Below the pieces are notes generated by a model. The model did not search any database, had not been told where the DNA came from, and saw only the letters and a program-made list of their open reading frames with translations. Below are positions 26,325 through 36,203 of a DNA stretch of 41,309 nucleotides, one piece after another (position 1 is the first letter of the stretch; each line of letters starts with the position of its first letter). Source of the DNA: Marivita sp. (GTDB lineage Bacteria > Pseudomonadota > Alphaproteobacteria > Rhodobacterales > Rhodobacteraceae); assembly GCF_020055675.1 (NCBI RefSeq), contig NZ_JAIPUS010000027.1, forward strand, positions 1-41,309, in the 5' to 3' direction. The translations under genes and the position numbers were made by a program.

Positions 26325-27218
26325 TCATAAATTCCGCGCATCCACCTGCCGCCAGGGCCGCATCCGCGCGCGGAACCATGTGCGCTGCCGCTTGGCAAAT
26401 TGCCGGGTCAGGATCGTGACCCGCTCGCGCGCCGCGTCCAGGGTCAGGCTGCCCTCCAGAATCGCCATCAGTTCCGCCGCCCCGATCGCTTTGGCCGAGG
26501 GCAGATCCGGTGACCATCCCGTCCGGTTCGCGCGCGCCTCGTCCAGCGCGCCGCCCTCCAGCATCCGGTCGAACCGCGCCGCGATGCGTGGGGTCAGCCA
26601 GTCCTTTTCGGCGTTCACCAGCAATGCGCTTGTTTCGCTTAAAGGCAGCTTCGGTGGCGCGGTATTTTGCTGCCACGCGACCAACCCGGTGCCCGTTGCG
26701 GTCAGGACTTCCCATGCTCGCTGAACCCGCATCGGGTTGGCCAGATCGATTCGCGACCGTGTCGCGCGATCGAGCTCGGCCACGAGGGCCGCATGCCCTT
26801 CGGTCTCGATGCGCTGCATGGCGGTTCTGCGCACCTCGTCCGGAGTCTCCGGGATTTGCGCCAGCCCTTCGGTCAGCGCGGTAAAATAAAGCCCGGTTCC
26901 GCCGACGATTATCGGACGCGGGCCATCTGCCAGATGCGGGGCAAGATCGCGCAACCAATCCCCGACCGAATAGGCCTGATGCCCCGGGATGTGACCGTAC
27001 ATCGCGTGCGGCGCCCGCGCCGTGTCTGCGGGTGACGGGCGCGCCGTCAGCAAGCGCCAGTCGGCATAGACCTGGATCGCGTCCGCATTGAGGATCGTTC
27101 CGCCCTGCGCTTCGGCCACGCGCAATGCCAGTTCGGATTTTCCGCTGGCCGTCGGCCCGGCGATCAGGACTGGTTTGCCCGGATCAAGGCTCTGGATCAC
27201 CTCTGACAGCTTGCTCAC
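26325..27218 (-). CDS. miaA: tRNA dimethylallyltransferase
   Basis: A 297-residue enzyme adding dimethylallyl to A37 of tRNAs that read UNN codons. It has P-loop GPTASGKSELAL (21-32), NADAIQVYADWRLLTARP (usual form NADSMQVY; here the Ser is Ala), HHLYG-equivalent HAMYGHIPGHQAYSVGDW, and IIVGGTGLYFTAL. The start is GTG 27218; the nearest GGAG lies about 11 bases upstream, rather far. It is divergent from pyrH. The DMAPP substrate comes from the MEP pathway, to which dxr in this window contributes. Confidence 0.93.
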   Translation of the reverse strand: MSKLSEVIQSLDPGKPVLIAGPTASGKSELALRVAEAQGGTILNADAIQVYADWRLLTARPSPADTARAPHAMYGHIPGHQAYSVGDWLRDLAPHLADGPRPIIVGGTGLYFTALTEGLAQIPETPDEVRRTAMQRIETEGHAALVAELDRATRSRIDLANPMRVQRAWEVLTATGTGLVAWQQNTAPPKLPLSETSALLVNAEKDWLTPRIAARFDRMLEGGALDEARANRTGWSPDLPSAKAIGAAELMAILEGSLTLDAARERVTILTRQFAKRQRTWFRARMRPWRQVDARNL

Positions 27219-27351
27219 GATCGACCCGTTCTCCTTGTCCGGCGCGCCTCCACAGGGCGCGTCGCTGTGCTGGACGACAACGCCTTGCCCCTGCGCCGGT
27301 TTTGCGACAATTTGCGCGCAAATCTAGTCTCTCGTTCGAACGGAGCGCAAC
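27219..27351. promoter_or_regulatory. Divergent region between miaA and pyrH
   Basis: 133 bp containing the leftward miaA start region and the promoter and ribosome site (CGGAGCG before ATG 27352) for pyrH. I see no confident -35/-10 pair. Confidence 0.4.
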
Positions 27352-28119
27352 ATGACCGATAGACCCACCCCGGATACGACATACAAGCGCGTCATGCTCA
27401 AGATATCGGGCGAGGCCCTGATGGGGGATCAGGGATATGGCTTGCATCCGCCCACTGTCGAACGGATCGCCCGCGAAGTAAAGGCGGTGCACGATCTGGG
27501 GGTCGAGGTCTGCATGGTCATCGGCGGCGGCAACGTCTTCCGGGGCCTTCAAGGGTCGGCCCAGGGCATGGAACGCACAACGGCGGATTACATGGGCATG
27601 ATGGCCACTGTGATGAACGCGTTGGCAATGCAATCCGCGCTCGAAACGCAGGGTGTGTTCACCCGTGTCATCTCGGCGATCCGCATGGACGAGGTCGCCG
27701 AACCCTATATTCGCCGCCGTGCCGTCCGCCATCTCGAGAAAAAGCGTGTCTGTGTCTTTGCCGGGGGCACTGGCAACCCGTATTTCACAACCGATACTGC
27801 CGCCGCGCTGCGCGCCAATGAAATGAATTGCGAAGCTATTTTCATGGGCAAGAACGGTGTGGACGGTATTTACGACAAGGATCCGCGCGCGCATGACGAC
27901 GCGCGCCGTTACGATCTGGTCAGCTACGACGAGGTGCTGCAAAAGAACCTCAAGGTGATGGATGCCTCGGCGATCGCGCTGGCGCGGGACAACAACATGC
28001 CGATCATCGTGTTTCCGCTCGATGAACACGGCAGCTTCGAGGGCATCCTCGCCGGCAAGGGCACCTATACCAAGGTCCATGGCGGAAGCACGACCATGGG
28101 GGCGGGCGCGGCTGTCTGA
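27352..28119 (+). CDS. pyrH: UMP kinase
   Basis: A 255-residue kinase making UDP from UMP in the cytoplasm, typically hexameric and allosteric. It has [15 protein letters not shown] (substrate/ATP region), [31 protein letters not shown] and [12 protein letters not shown]. The amino acid kinase fold length is normal apart from a short polar/Gly C-terminal tail. It is the first gene of the rightward envelope cluster and is paired with frr as in many bacteria. Confidence 0.97.
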   Translation: MTDRPTPDTTYKRVMLKISGEALMGDQGYGLHPPTVERIAREVKAVHDLGVEVCMVIGGGNVFRGLQGSAQGMERTTADYMGMMATVMNALAMQSALETQGVFTRVISAIRMDEVAEPYIRRRAVRHLEKKRVCVFAGGTGNPYFTTDTAAALRANEMNCEAIFMGKNGVDGIYDKDPRAHDDARRYDLVSYDEVLQKNLKVMDASAIALARDNNMPIIVFPLDEHGSFEGILAGKGTYTKVHGGSTTMGAGAAV

Positions 28120-28233
28120 CCCAAGCGACACAGGTGACAGGCCGCGTGATCGTCTGCAGTGCAAGATGCTATACTTTCGGGCGGATGTCGCTTAGACGTC
28201 AGTGCAAATCAAGAAACCGCTTTTGAGGGCCGT

Positions 28234-28797
28234 ATGGCAGACGACTTTATTCTAGATACCGATGACCTGATCCGCCGCATGGAAGGCGCGATGGCCAATC
28301 TGCGGACCGAATTCGCCTCGCTGCGGACCGGGCGGGCCAGCGCGTCAATGCTCGAGCCGGTGACGGTCGAAGCCTATGGAACGCAAACCCCGATCAACCA
28401 GGTGGGCACCGTGAATGTGCCAGAGCCGCGCATGGTGACTGTGAACGTCTGGGACAAAGGGCTTGTCGGCAAGGTGGAAAAAGCCATCCGAGAGAGTGGC
28501 TTGGGCATCAATCCTCAGCTGAACGGCACGATCATCATGCTGCCGATCCCCGAATTGAACGAAGAGCGTCGCCGCGAGCTTGGGAAAGTGGCGGGACAGT
28601 ATGCGGAACACGCCCGTGTCTCGATACGGAACATCCGCCGGGACGGTATGGACCAGATCAAGAAAGCCAAGGCGGACGGCCTGTCCGAGGATGACCAGAA
28701 ATTCTGGGAAAACGAGGTTCAGGAACTGACCGACGGCTACATCAAGAAGATCGACGCCGCTTTGGAGACAAAGCAGGAAGAAATCATGCAGGTTTGA
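28234..28797 (+). CDS. frr: Ribosome recycling factor
   Basis: A 187-residue factor that, with EF-G, splits the post-termination ribosome. I chose ATG 28234 (MADDFILD), preceded by GAGGG at 5 bases; the frame is open further upstream but without a ribosome site. Family motifs are [40 protein letters not shown] and [17 protein letters not shown]. Confidence 0.97.
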   Translation: MADDFILDTDDLIRRMEGAMANLRTEFASLRTGRASASMLEPVTVEAYGTQTPINQVGTVNVPEPRMVTVNVWDKGLVGKVEKAIRESGLGINPQLNGTIIMLPIPELNEERRRELGKVAGQYAEHARVSIRNIRRDGMDQIKKAKADGLSEDDQKFWENEVQELTDGYIKKIDAALETKQEEIMQV

Positions 28798-28818
28798 GAC
28801 CTGCAAGCATAGGATCAC

Positions 28819-29559
28819 ATGCCAATGGGAGCGCAGCCCAAACCAACAGGTCCAACTGGCGGACCGCGCCATGTGGCGATCATCATGGATGGCAATGGCC
28901 GCTGGGCAACACAGCGCAGACGCCCGCGGCTGTTCGGCCACCAGGCGGGCGCGCGGCGCGTGCGTGAAATTGTCGAGGCCTGTCCCGATTTGGGTGTTGA
29001 TTACCTGACGGTCTTTGCGTTCTCGACCGAAAACTGGAAGCGGACCCAGTCCGAAGTTGCCGGTCTGATGAACCTTTTTCGCCGCTACATCACCCGCGAG
29101 GCAAAAGCGCTCAAGGCCAATGATGTGTGCGTGCGCTTTATCGGAGACCGGGTGCGGCTCGATCCCAAGCTGGTTGCCATGATGGACGAGCTTGAGGCGC
29201 TGACGGCGAATTGTTCAACGGTCAATCTGACCGTCGCCATCAACTACGGAAGCCGGGACGAGGTGGCCCGCGCCACCAAACGGCTTGCCCGTGATGTCGC
29301 AAACGGGCGGCTCGACCCTAATGCGGTGGATGAAGAAACACTGCCAAGATATTTGGATACTTGTTTTTTGCCCGACCCTGATCTGGTAATCCGGACCAGC
29401 GGCGAGGCCCGGATTTCCAACTTTCTGCTCTGGCAATCGGCCTATGCCGAATACGAATTCATCGACACGCTCTGGCCCGATTTCACGGCGCAAGAATTCC
29501 GGTCCGTGCTGCAAGGGTTCGGCACGCGCGAGCGCAGGTTCGGCGCCGTAGTGGCATGA
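28819..29559 (+). CDS. uppS: Undecaprenyl diphosphate synthase (cis-prenyltransferase)
   Basis: A 246-residue enzyme extending farnesyl diphosphate with IPP to the C55 carrier lipid for cell wall and O-antigen synthesis. It shows IIMDGNGRWA with catalytic Asp24, TVFAFSTENWKR, and RTSGEARISNFLLWQSAYAEYEF (usual form RTGGE). The length is standard. The stop overlaps cdsA by 4 bases (ATGA). Confidence 0.96.
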   Translation: MPMGAQPKPTGPTGGPRHVAIIMDGNGRWATQRRRPRLFGHQAGARRVREIVEACPDLGVDYLTVFAFSTENWKRTQSEVAGLMNLFRRYITREAKALKANDVCVRFIGDRVRLDPKLVAMMDELEALTANCSTVNLTVAINYGSRDEVARATKRLARDVANGRLDPNAVDEETLPRYLDTCFLPDPDLVIRTSGEARISNFLLWQSAYAEYEFIDTLWPDFTAQEFRSVLQGFGTRERRFGAVVA

Positions 29560-30344
29560 CAGCAGGCAAGTGGGACGACCTTGTCCCGCGGCTGGTTTCA
29601 GCTGTGGCAATGGTGTCTGTCGGTGCGCTTGGGGTCTGGCTCGGCGGGCTCTGGTTCCATGGTCTGATTTCCATTGTTGCCGGCCTGATGGTCTGGGAAC
29701 TGGTCAAGATGCTCGATACCGAGCGTAGCAAATCGGCGATGATCCTGGCCGCCGTGGCCGCCGCCGTTTCCATGATCGCCATTGAAATCCCGGGCGCCCT
29801 TGCGCTGCCGCTGCTGATGGCGCCATCGATGCTGGGGCTTGGCCGGATGGAGCGGGGCGGTGTCACCTACGCGGTGTTCACGGCCTTCATCCTCCTGGCG
29901 GCTTACGGCCTGATGTCGCTGCGGGATGAGTTTGGCCTGACATGGATGGTCTGGCTCCTGCTTGTCGTGGTTGTGACCGATATCGCGGGATATTTCGCCG
30001 GTCGCCTGATCGGCGGACCGAAACTTTGGCCGCGCGTCAGTCCCAAGAAAACCTGGTCGGGGACCGTGGCCGGCTGGCTTGGATCGGCGGCGGTGGCCAT
30101 GTTTTTCGCCGGCGCGTCAAGCGCGGGATACGGCCTGATCGGGGTGAGCATCGGGGTCAGCATGGCCAGCCAGATCGGTGATGTGGCCGAAAGCGCGATC
30201 AAACGGCGTGTCGGCGTCAAGGACAGCTCGCGGCTCATACCGGGGCATGGCGGTTTGCTGGACCGGTTCGACGGGATGCTGGGCGCGGCGCTGTTCATCG
30301 TGATCGCGGGTCAGCTGATCGGGTTTCCGCCGGGGGTGCAATGA
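29556..30344 (+). CDS. cdsA: Phosphatidate cytidylyltransferase
   Basis: A 262-residue integral membrane enzyme that makes CDP-diacylglycerol from phosphatidate and CTP. It has about six to eight membrane segments and the C-terminal signature KDSSRLIPGHGGLLDRFDGM, with SPKKTWSG upstream. It overlaps uppS and dxr by 4 bases at each end, so its translation is coupled to both. Confidence 0.96.
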   Translation: MTAGKWDDLVPRLVSAVAMVSVGALGVWLGGLWFHGLISIVAGLMVWELVKMLDTERSKSAMILAAVAAAVSMIAIEIPGALALPLLMAPSMLGLGRMERGGVTYAVFTAFILLAAYGLMSLRDEFGLTWMVWLLLVVVVTDIAGYFAGRLIGGPKLWPRVSPKKTWSGTVAGWLGSAAVAMFFAGASSAGYGLIGVSIGVSMASQIGDVAESAIKRRVGVKDSSRLIPGHGGLLDRFDGMLGAALFIVIAGQLIGFPPGVQ

Positions 30345-31513
30345 GGCGCGTTTCGATTTTTGGTGCGACAGGCTCCATCGGGCAGAACACGCTCGACCTG
30401 ATGTCGCGGGACCCGAGCGCCTACAAGGTGGTCGCGCTGACCGGTGGGCAGAACATCGCCCAACTGGCCGCGGACGCCAAGCGTTTCAACGCCGAACTGG
30501 CGGTGACGGCGGATCCCGCGAGGCTGGACGCCTTGCGGTCGGCCTTGGCGGGAACGGGAATCGATGCAGCGGCTGGACCAGCGGCGCTTGACGAGGCCGC
30601 CTCGCGGCCGGCCGACTGGGTCATGTCGGCGATCGTCGGCGCCGCGGGGCTGGCGCCGGGATTGCGCGCATTGGAGCAGGGCGCGACACTTGCGCTGGCA
30701 AACAAGGAAAGCATGGTCTGCGCCGGCCCCCTGATGCTCGACACCGCGCACCGGCACGGCGGGCGGATCCTGCCCGTGGACAGCGAACATTCGGCCGTTT
30801 TCCAGGCATTGATCGGCGAAGACCTGGAGGCGGTGGAGCGCGTGATCATCACCGCCTCGGGCGGCGCGTTCCGCGATTGGCCTCTTGCGGATTTGGCCGG
30901 TGCGACGCCGGAACAGGCCGCCCAACACCCCAATTGGGATATGGGTCAGCGGATCACGATCGACAGTGCGTCGATGTTCAACAAGGCGTTGGAGCTGATT
31001 GAAACAAAAGAATTCTTTGGATTGTCGCCTGACAAGATCGAAGCGGTTGTGCACCCCGAGTCCATCATCCACGCGCTTGTCGGTTTCAATGATGGCGGGC
31101 TGATGGCGCATGTTGGCCCGCCGGACATGCGCCATGCCATCGGCTTTGCCCTGAATTATCCGGGTCGCAAGGCGCTGCCGGTGGAACGGCTCGATCTCGT
31201 GGCGCTTGGCCAGATGAGTTTTCGGCTCGCCGATGAGGCCCGCTGGCCGGCGCTTCGTCTGGCGCGCGAGGTGATGGCCATGGGCGGGTTGTCCGGGGCG
31301 GTGTTCAATGCCGCGAAGGAACGCGCGCTTGACGGCTTCATCGAAAAACGTATCGGATTTCAACAGATTGCGTCCGTTGTTGAAGCCGTATTATCCAGAG
31401 TTTCGGCCAACGCCGGTCATATTGATGCCGCCATTACTCTTGATAACGTCTTGCAAGTGGACCATCTGGCTCGGGTACGGGCAAATGAAATCATGAATGA
31501 CATAGAGGGCTGA
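30341..31513 (+). CDS. dxr: 1-deoxy-D-xylulose 5-phosphate reductoisomerase
   Basis: A 390-residue NADPH-dependent enzyme converting DXP to MEP, the committed step of non-mevalonate isoprenoid synthesis. It has the NADPH motif FGATGSIGQNTLDL, ALANKESMVCAGP, LPVDSEHSAVFQ (metal/substrate) and HPNWDMGQRITIDSASMFNKALELIE. The length is typical. It overlaps cdsA by 4 bases and is followed after 3 bases by rseP. Confidence 0.97.
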   Translation: MRRVSIFGATGSIGQNTLDLMSRDPSAYKVVALTGGQNIAQLAADAKRFNAELAVTADPARLDALRSALAGTGIDAAAGPAALDEAASRPADWVMSAIVGAAGLAPGLRALEQGATLALANKESMVCAGPLMLDTAHRHGGRILPVDSEHSAVFQALIGEDLEAVERVIITASGGAFRDWPLADLAGATPEQAAQHPNWDMGQRITIDSASMFNKALELIETKEFFGLSPDKIEAVVHPESIIHALVGFNDGGLMAHVGPPDMRHAIGFALNYPGRKALPVERLDLVALGQMSFRLADEARWPALRLAREVMAMGGLSGAVFNAAKERALDGFIEKRIGFQQIASVVEAVLSRVSANAGHIDAAITLDNVLQVDHLARVRANEIMNDIEG

Positions 31514-31516
31514 ACC

Positions 31517-32860
31517 TTGGATATAGCAGCGCTGCTGCCGCAGTTTGGTGGTGTGATTTGGACACTCGCCGCGTTCGTGATTGCACTGTCGATCATCGTC
31601 GCGATCCATGAGTATGGGCACTACATCGTCGGGCGCTGGTCCGGGATCGATGCCGATGTTTTCTCGCTCGGCTTTGGCCCAGTGCTGTATTCCCGCGTCG
31701 ACAAACGCGGCACCAAGTGGCAATTCGCCCTGCTGCCCCTGGGTGGTTTCGTCAAGTTCAAGGGCGACAGCAACGCGTCTGGCGGCAAGGACGACGAGGC
31801 CATGTCGGACCTGTCAGAAAGCGAACGGCGCCGCACCATGAATGGCGCGCCGCTTTGGGCGCGCGCGTTGACTGTTGCGGCCGGACCGGTGTTCAACTTT
31901 GCTCTCTCGATCCTGATTTTCACCGGCGTTTTTATGCTGAGGGGAGAGCCGACAGAACCCGTGGAAATCGGCGAATTGCGGGCAGTTCCGGCGCAAAGCG
32001 AATTAGAGGTCGGCGACCAGCTTATCGAGATCGAAGGGATCGAGCTTCCACCCTTTGGCGAATCGTCCAATTTTCAGTCGGTTCTCGATCAACTGCCCGA
32101 AAGGGAGACCTTGGACTATACGGTCCTGCGCGGGGGCTCCGAGATGGTGGTGCAAGGCCCCTATGTCTATCCGCCGGTGGCGACGCAGATCATCCCGCGC
32201 TCGGCAGCCGATGATGCAGGGTTCAAAGCCGGCGACATCATCACCTCGGTGGATGGCAACGCGATCTATGCCTTCGAACAACTTCGCGACGCCGTCGAAG
32301 GCTCGGACGGGGCGACGCTCGATATGGACGTCTGGCGCGATGGAGAGATTCGCGACCTGCAACTGACGCCGCGCCGCACCGATGAGCCGCAGCCGGACGG
32401 AACCTTCAAGACCGCGTTCCGCATCGGGCTTGTCGGCGGTATGTTTTTCGAACCGGCAACGGAATTTGTCGGCCCGGTCAGCGCGGTCTCGTCTGGTGTC
32501 CAGCAAACGGTGCAGATCATCGACGGCTCGCTTTCGGGGCTTTGGTACATGATTACCGGGGCAATCAGCACGTGCAACCTGTCCGGACCCATCGGGATCG
32601 CGGAAACCTCCGGCTCGATGGCGTCGCAGGGGACAGCCAGCTTCATCTGGTTCATAGCCGTGCTCAGCACGGCGGTCGGGCTGTTGAACCTGTTTCCGAT
32701 CCCGGTGCTGGATGGCGGCCACCTGGTGTTCCACGCCTATGAAGCGGTGACCGGAAAGCCACCCAGCGACAAGGCGTTGCGGGTCCTGATGGCGATCGGT
32801 CTGACGATGCTGTTGTCACTGATGTTGTTTGCGCTGTCGAACGATCTGTTTTGTCCGTAG
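31517..32860 (+). CDS. rseP: Site-2 intramembrane metalloprotease RseP
   Basis: A 447-residue zinc protease in the inner membrane. The active site is HEYGH (31-35) in the first transmembrane helix, and FPIPVLDGGHL near residue 395 supplies the third ligand. Two PDZ-like periplasmic domains lie between (about 130-200 and 200-285; IIPRSAADDAGFKAGDIITSVDG is clear in the second). In relatives it cleaves anti-sigma factors in envelope stress and clears signal peptides. It starts with TTG at 31517, preceded by GAGGG at 7 bases; no ATG fits before the active-site helix. Confidence 0.95.
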   Translation: MDIAALLPQFGGVIWTLAAFVIALSIIVAIHEYGHYIVGRWSGIDADVFSLGFGPVLYSRVDKRGTKWQFALLPLGGFVKFKGDSNASGGKDDEAMSDLSESERRRTMNGAPLWARALTVAAGPVFNFALSILIFTGVFMLRGEPTEPVEIGELRAVPAQSELEVGDQLIEIEGIELPPFGESSNFQSVLDQLPERETLDYTVLRGGSEMVVQGPYVYPPVATQIIPRSAADDAGFKAGDIITSVDGNAIYAFEQLRDAVEGSDGATLDMDVWRDGEIRDLQLTPRRTDEPQPDGTFKTAFRIGLVGGMFFEPATEFVGPVSAVSSGVQQTVQIIDGSLSGLWYMITGAISTCNLSGPIGIAETSGSMASQGTASFIWFIAVLSTAVGLLNLFPIPVLDGGHLVFHAYEAVTGKPPSDKALRVLMAIGLTMLLSLMLFALSNDLFCP

Positions 32861-32971
32861 GGGCCTGATCCGAGATGGGGCCGGACCACGGAATCGTCCC
32901 ATTTTCTGCCCGATTGCTGCCACAATCCACTGGCATGCATTGACCCGTATCCAGCTATTCGAGGTGCGAAA

Positions 32972-33130
32972 ATGCAAGCGATTCAAGAAAGCTACCGGAC
33001 CGTCAGCCTGTTGATTTCGATCAACTGGGATCGGTTGCTTTACGTGATGGCCATCGCCGCATCCCTGTTCTTGGGCGCTTACCTCGGCAGGCTGATGATC
33101 GAAGCAATGACACACCCTGTCGGCTATTGA
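32972..33130 (+). CDS. Small single-pass membrane protein, 52 residues
   Basis: This short gene was read directly from the sequence: MQAIQESYRTVSLLISINWD at the start, then RLLYVMAIAASLFLGAYLG, ending MTHPVGY. A cytoplasmic-type N-terminus precedes one hydrophobic segment (about 22-41). GAGG stands 7 bases before the ATG, and the gene fills the gap between rseP and bamA in the same direction. The composition fits a genuine Rhodobacterales small protein. No function is known to me; the location suggests envelope biogenesis. Confidence 0.65.
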   Translation: MQAIQESYRTVSLLISINWDRLLYVMAIAASLFLGAYLGRLMIEAMTHPVGY

Positions 33131-33150
33131 TCGCGGGGGTCTCTGCGGTT

Positions 33151-33179
33151 TTGACAAGCCAGGGCAATCTGGGTACTCA
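33151..33179 (+). promoter_or_regulatory. Weak candidate promoter before bamA
   Basis: TTGACA (33151-33156) is a perfect -35, but the hexamer 17 bases on, TACTCA (33174-33179), is a poor -10. It could give bamA a separate transcript from the upstream cluster. Confidence 0.25.
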
Positions 33180-33214
33180 CGTCCGGAAACGGATGTCGGA
33201 GTAGGTTGCCAATA

Positions 33215-35557
33215 ATGACACGAGATACAGGCCGGACAGACATGCGAAGCGCGGCGCGCACGCCCCGAATTCGTCCGCTTCTGATCGCGACTTCCATGGC
33301 CGTGTCCTTGGCCGTTGCAGCCGCACCCGACACGGCGCAGGCGCAGGATTTCCGCTTCAACGCCATTTCGGTCGAGGGCAACCAGAGGATCGAGGCCGGA
33401 ACGATTGCCAGTTATCTCGGCGTGGCGCGCGGAGAGACGGTGTCGGCGGCAGAGCTGAATGATGGCTACCAGAGGGTTCTGGGCTCTGGCCTGTTCGAAA
33501 GCGTTGAGATCGAGCCGCGCGGCAACACGCTTGTCGTGCGCGTGGTCGAATATCCGACCGTCAACCGCATCACCTTCGAGGGCAACGCGCGGATCGACGA
33601 CGAAACCCTGGCATCCATCGTGCAATCGCAATCGCGCCGGGTGTTCAGCCCGTCCACCGCCGAGGCGGACGCAACACGGCTGACCGAGGCCTATTCGCAG
33701 CAGGGACGGATCGCCGCGCGCGTGCAGCCCAAGCTCATCCGCCGGTCAGACAATCGCGTCGACCTGGTGTTCGAGGTGTTCGAAGGCGGGGTATCGGAGA
33801 TTGAGCGCATCGGCTTTGCCGGCAACCAGGTCTACAGCGACCGACGCCTGCGGCGCGTGCTCGAGTCGAAGCAAGCCGGTCTGTTCCGCGCCTTGATCCA
33901 GTCTGACACCTTTATCGAGGATCGCATCGACTTCGACCGGCAGGTCCTGCGGGATTTCTATCAATCGCGCGGTTACGTCGATTTTCGCACCACCGGTGTG
34001 AATTCCGAGCTGAGCGATGAACGCGACGCCTATTTCATCACGTTCAACGTCGAAGAGGGCCAGCAGTTCAGCTTTGGCGAAATCACGGCCACCTCCGATT
34101 TGGCCGAGGTCGACCCTGACGTATTCCAGGACGCGATCCGCTTGCGGTCGGGCCGCACCTATTCACCGACCGCGGTCGAAACCGAGATCGCGCGCCTGGA
34201 ACGTCTAGCGATTCGCGAAGGGCTGAATTTCGTCCGCGTCGAACCGCGGGTCACGCGCAATGACCGCGACCTGACGCTCGACGTTGAATTCTTGCTGACC
34301 CGCGGGGAGCGGGTGTTTGTCGAACGTATCGACATCGAAGGCAACACCACGACGCTGGACCGCGTTGTGCGCCGCCAGTTCCGTGTGGTCGAAGGCGATC
34401 CCTTCAACCCGCGCGAAATTCGCGAAAGCGCGGAGCGCGTGCGCGCACTGGGGTACTTCGGCGATGCCCAGGTCGAAGCGCGCGAAGGCTCCACCCCGCA
34501 GCAGGTCATCATTGACGTGGATGTCGAGGAAGAGCCGACAGGATCGCTCAGCTTTGGCGGGTCGTATTCGACCACCAGTGGGTTTGGCGCGGCAATTACC
34601 TTCCGGGAACGCAATTTCCTTGGCCGCGGTCAGCAGTTGTCGCTTGGTGTGACCACCGGGGTCGATTCGTCGAATTACAGTTTCAGCTTCACCGAACCGG
34701 CGTTTCTTGGTCGCGACGTGGCGTATAGTTTCAGCTTGAATTACCTCGAAACCGACAATGACTCTGCCGAATATGACACTGTGATCGGTAATTTCTCGAC
34801 CGGGTTTACCTTTCCGGTTTCCGAGAATGGACGCCTGAACCTGCGCTACGGTGCGCGTTATTCCGAGATCACGGACCTTGATCCATCCGTCGGTGAGATC
34901 ATCACCGCCGAGGCGGATCGCGGCGAGATTTGGGACAGCTTCGTCGGCTATCGGTACAGCTATGACACCCGGCGGACGGGGTTGAACCCGAACGCAGGTG
35001 TATTGCTCGAATTCGGGCAGGATTTTGCCGGTCTGGGGGGCGACAGCACGTATGTCGAATCGAACTTTCGCGCAGTGGCGCAAACGAAGGTCTACAACGA
35101 GGAAGTGACCCTGCGCGCTACGCTCCAGGCCGGGGCGCTGAGCTATTCCGAAAACTCTTCGCGGGTGACGGACCGTTTTTCCCTTGGTTCCAACCTGATG
35201 CGCGGTTTCGAAAGCGGGGGCATCGGGCCGCGCGAAGTCGGGCCAGGTGATGTGAACGACGCTCTGGGCGGCGATTACTTTGCCGTCGCGCGCTTCGAAG
35301 CGGAGTTCCCGCTGCCCTTGCCCGAAGAGTACGGCATCTCGGGCGGCGTGTTCTACGATGTGGGCAGCCTTTGGGGACTGGAAAAGACGAACGATAACGT
35401 CCTGTACGAAGATTTCACGGCGCGCCAGGTCGTCGGGGTGTCGGTTTTCTGGACCACACCGCTTGGACCGTTGCGGTTCAACTTTTCCGAGGCGCTCAGC
35501 AAGGAAGAGTTCGACGAGGAACAAACCTTCGATCTCACGATTTCCACCCAGTTCTAG
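33215..35557 (+). CDS. bamA: Outer-membrane assembly factor BamA
   Basis: A 780-residue Omp85 protein that inserts beta-barrels into the outer membrane. It has a signal peptide (PLLIATSMAVSLAVAAAPDTAQAQ), five POTRA domains (about 45-430; e.g. FNAISVEGNQRIEAGTI, ITFEGNARID, IGFAGNQVYSDRRL) and a 16-stranded barrel with LGRG-like FLGRGQQLSLGV and RGF (LMRGFESGGIGPR). It ends with the terminal Phe expected of a barrel signal (TISTQF). I chose ATG 33215; an in-frame TTG at 33206 is possible and GGAG lies at 33198-33201. Confidence 0.96.
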   Translation: MTRDTGRTDMRSAARTPRIRPLLIATSMAVSLAVAAAPDTAQAQDFRFNAISVEGNQRIEAGTIASYLGVARGETVSAAELNDGYQRVLGSGLFESVEIEPRGNTLVVRVVEYPTVNRITFEGNARIDDETLASIVQSQSRRVFSPSTAEADATRLTEAYSQQGRIAARVQPKLIRRSDNRVDLVFEVFEGGVSEIERIGFAGNQVYSDRRLRRVLESKQAGLFRALIQSDTFIEDRIDFDRQVLRDFYQSRGYVDFRTTGVNSELSDERDAYFITFNVEEGQQFSFGEITATSDLAEVDPDVFQDAIRLRSGRTYSPTAVETEIARLERLAIREGLNFVRVEPRVTRNDRDLTLDVEFLLTRGERVFVERIDIEGNTTTLDRVVRRQFRVVEGDPFNPREIRESAERVRALGYFGDAQVEAREGSTPQQVIIDVDVEEEPTGSLSFGGSYSTTSGFGAAITFRERNFLGRGQQLSLGVTTGVDSSNYSFSFTEPAFLGRDVAYSFSLNYLETDNDSAEYDTVIGNFSTGFTFPVSENGRLNLRYGARYSEITDLDPSVGEIITAEADRGEIWDSFVGYRYSYDTRRTGLNPNAGVLLEFGQDFAGLGGDSTYVESNFRAVAQTKVYNEEVTLRATLQAGALSYSENSSRVTDRFSLGSNLMRGFESGGIGPREVGPGDVNDALGGDYFAVARFEAEFPLPLPEEYGISGGVFYDVGSLWGLEKTNDNVLYEDFTARQVVGVSVFWTTPLGPLRFNFSEALSKEEFDEEQTFDLTISTQF

Positions 35558-36142
35558 ATGAAACGGGTCCGCAGCATAGTGACGGGAGCGTTCCTTGGGG
35601 CGCTCCTTTGCGTGTCTCCCGTGGCGCGGGCGCAGCAGGATGGCGGGTTGTCGAACCTCGGCGTGGTGCAAAGCCGGATTCTGACAATCGCACCGGACAC
35701 GCTCTATAGCGAAAGCGATTTCGGCAAACGTATCGCGCGCGAGATCGAAGAGGAAAGCGCCGAGATCGCGACGAACAATCGCCGGATCGAGGCCGAGCTG
35801 ACCTCCGAGGAACGCGAGCTGACCGAGCTGCGGGACAGCTTGCCCACCGAAGAATTTCGCGCCCGGGCCGAGGCCTTTGACGACAAGGTGCAGCGCCTGC
35901 GCCGTGAACAGGATGAAAAAGCCCGGGCGGTCACGCAGCGCAGCGACGAGGCCCGCCGCGCGCTGCTCTCGGCCGCGCAACCGGTGCTGCTTCAACTGAT
36001 GGCCGAAGCGGGCGCCGTCGCCGTGTTGGACCGTCGCGCAGTGCTTCTTAGCGCCGACGCGGTGGATATTACCGACCAGGCCATTCGACGGATCAACGCG
36101 GAATTCGGGACAGGCACCGACATCCTGCCGGTCCGCCCCTGA
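35558..36142 (+). CDS. Periplasmic chaperone, Skp/OmpH family
   Basis: A 194-residue chaperone holding unfolded outer-membrane proteins for BamA. A signal peptide ([20 protein letters not shown]) is followed by long charged helices (about 60-140, rich in Glu/Arg, e.g. [28 protein letters not shown]) that would form the tentacle-like coiled coil. The ATG directly abuts the bamA stop, so the two are co-expressed. The Skp/OmpH family assignment rests mostly on this layout and context. Confidence 0.88.
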   Translation: MKRVRSIVTGAFLGALLCVSPVARAQQDGGLSNLGVVQSRILTIAPDTLYSESDFGKRIAREIEEESAEIATNNRRIEAELTSEERELTELRDSLPTEEFRARAEAFDDKVQRLRREQDEKARAVTQRSDEARRALLSAAQPVLLQLMAEAGAVAVLDRRAVLLSADAVDITDQAIRRINAEFGTGTDILPVRP

Positions 36143-36203
36143 AACCTTGCCCAACAGGGACGGGGTTGCTACTGACTGCGCACGAAATTCAAAAGGACGC
36201 CCC

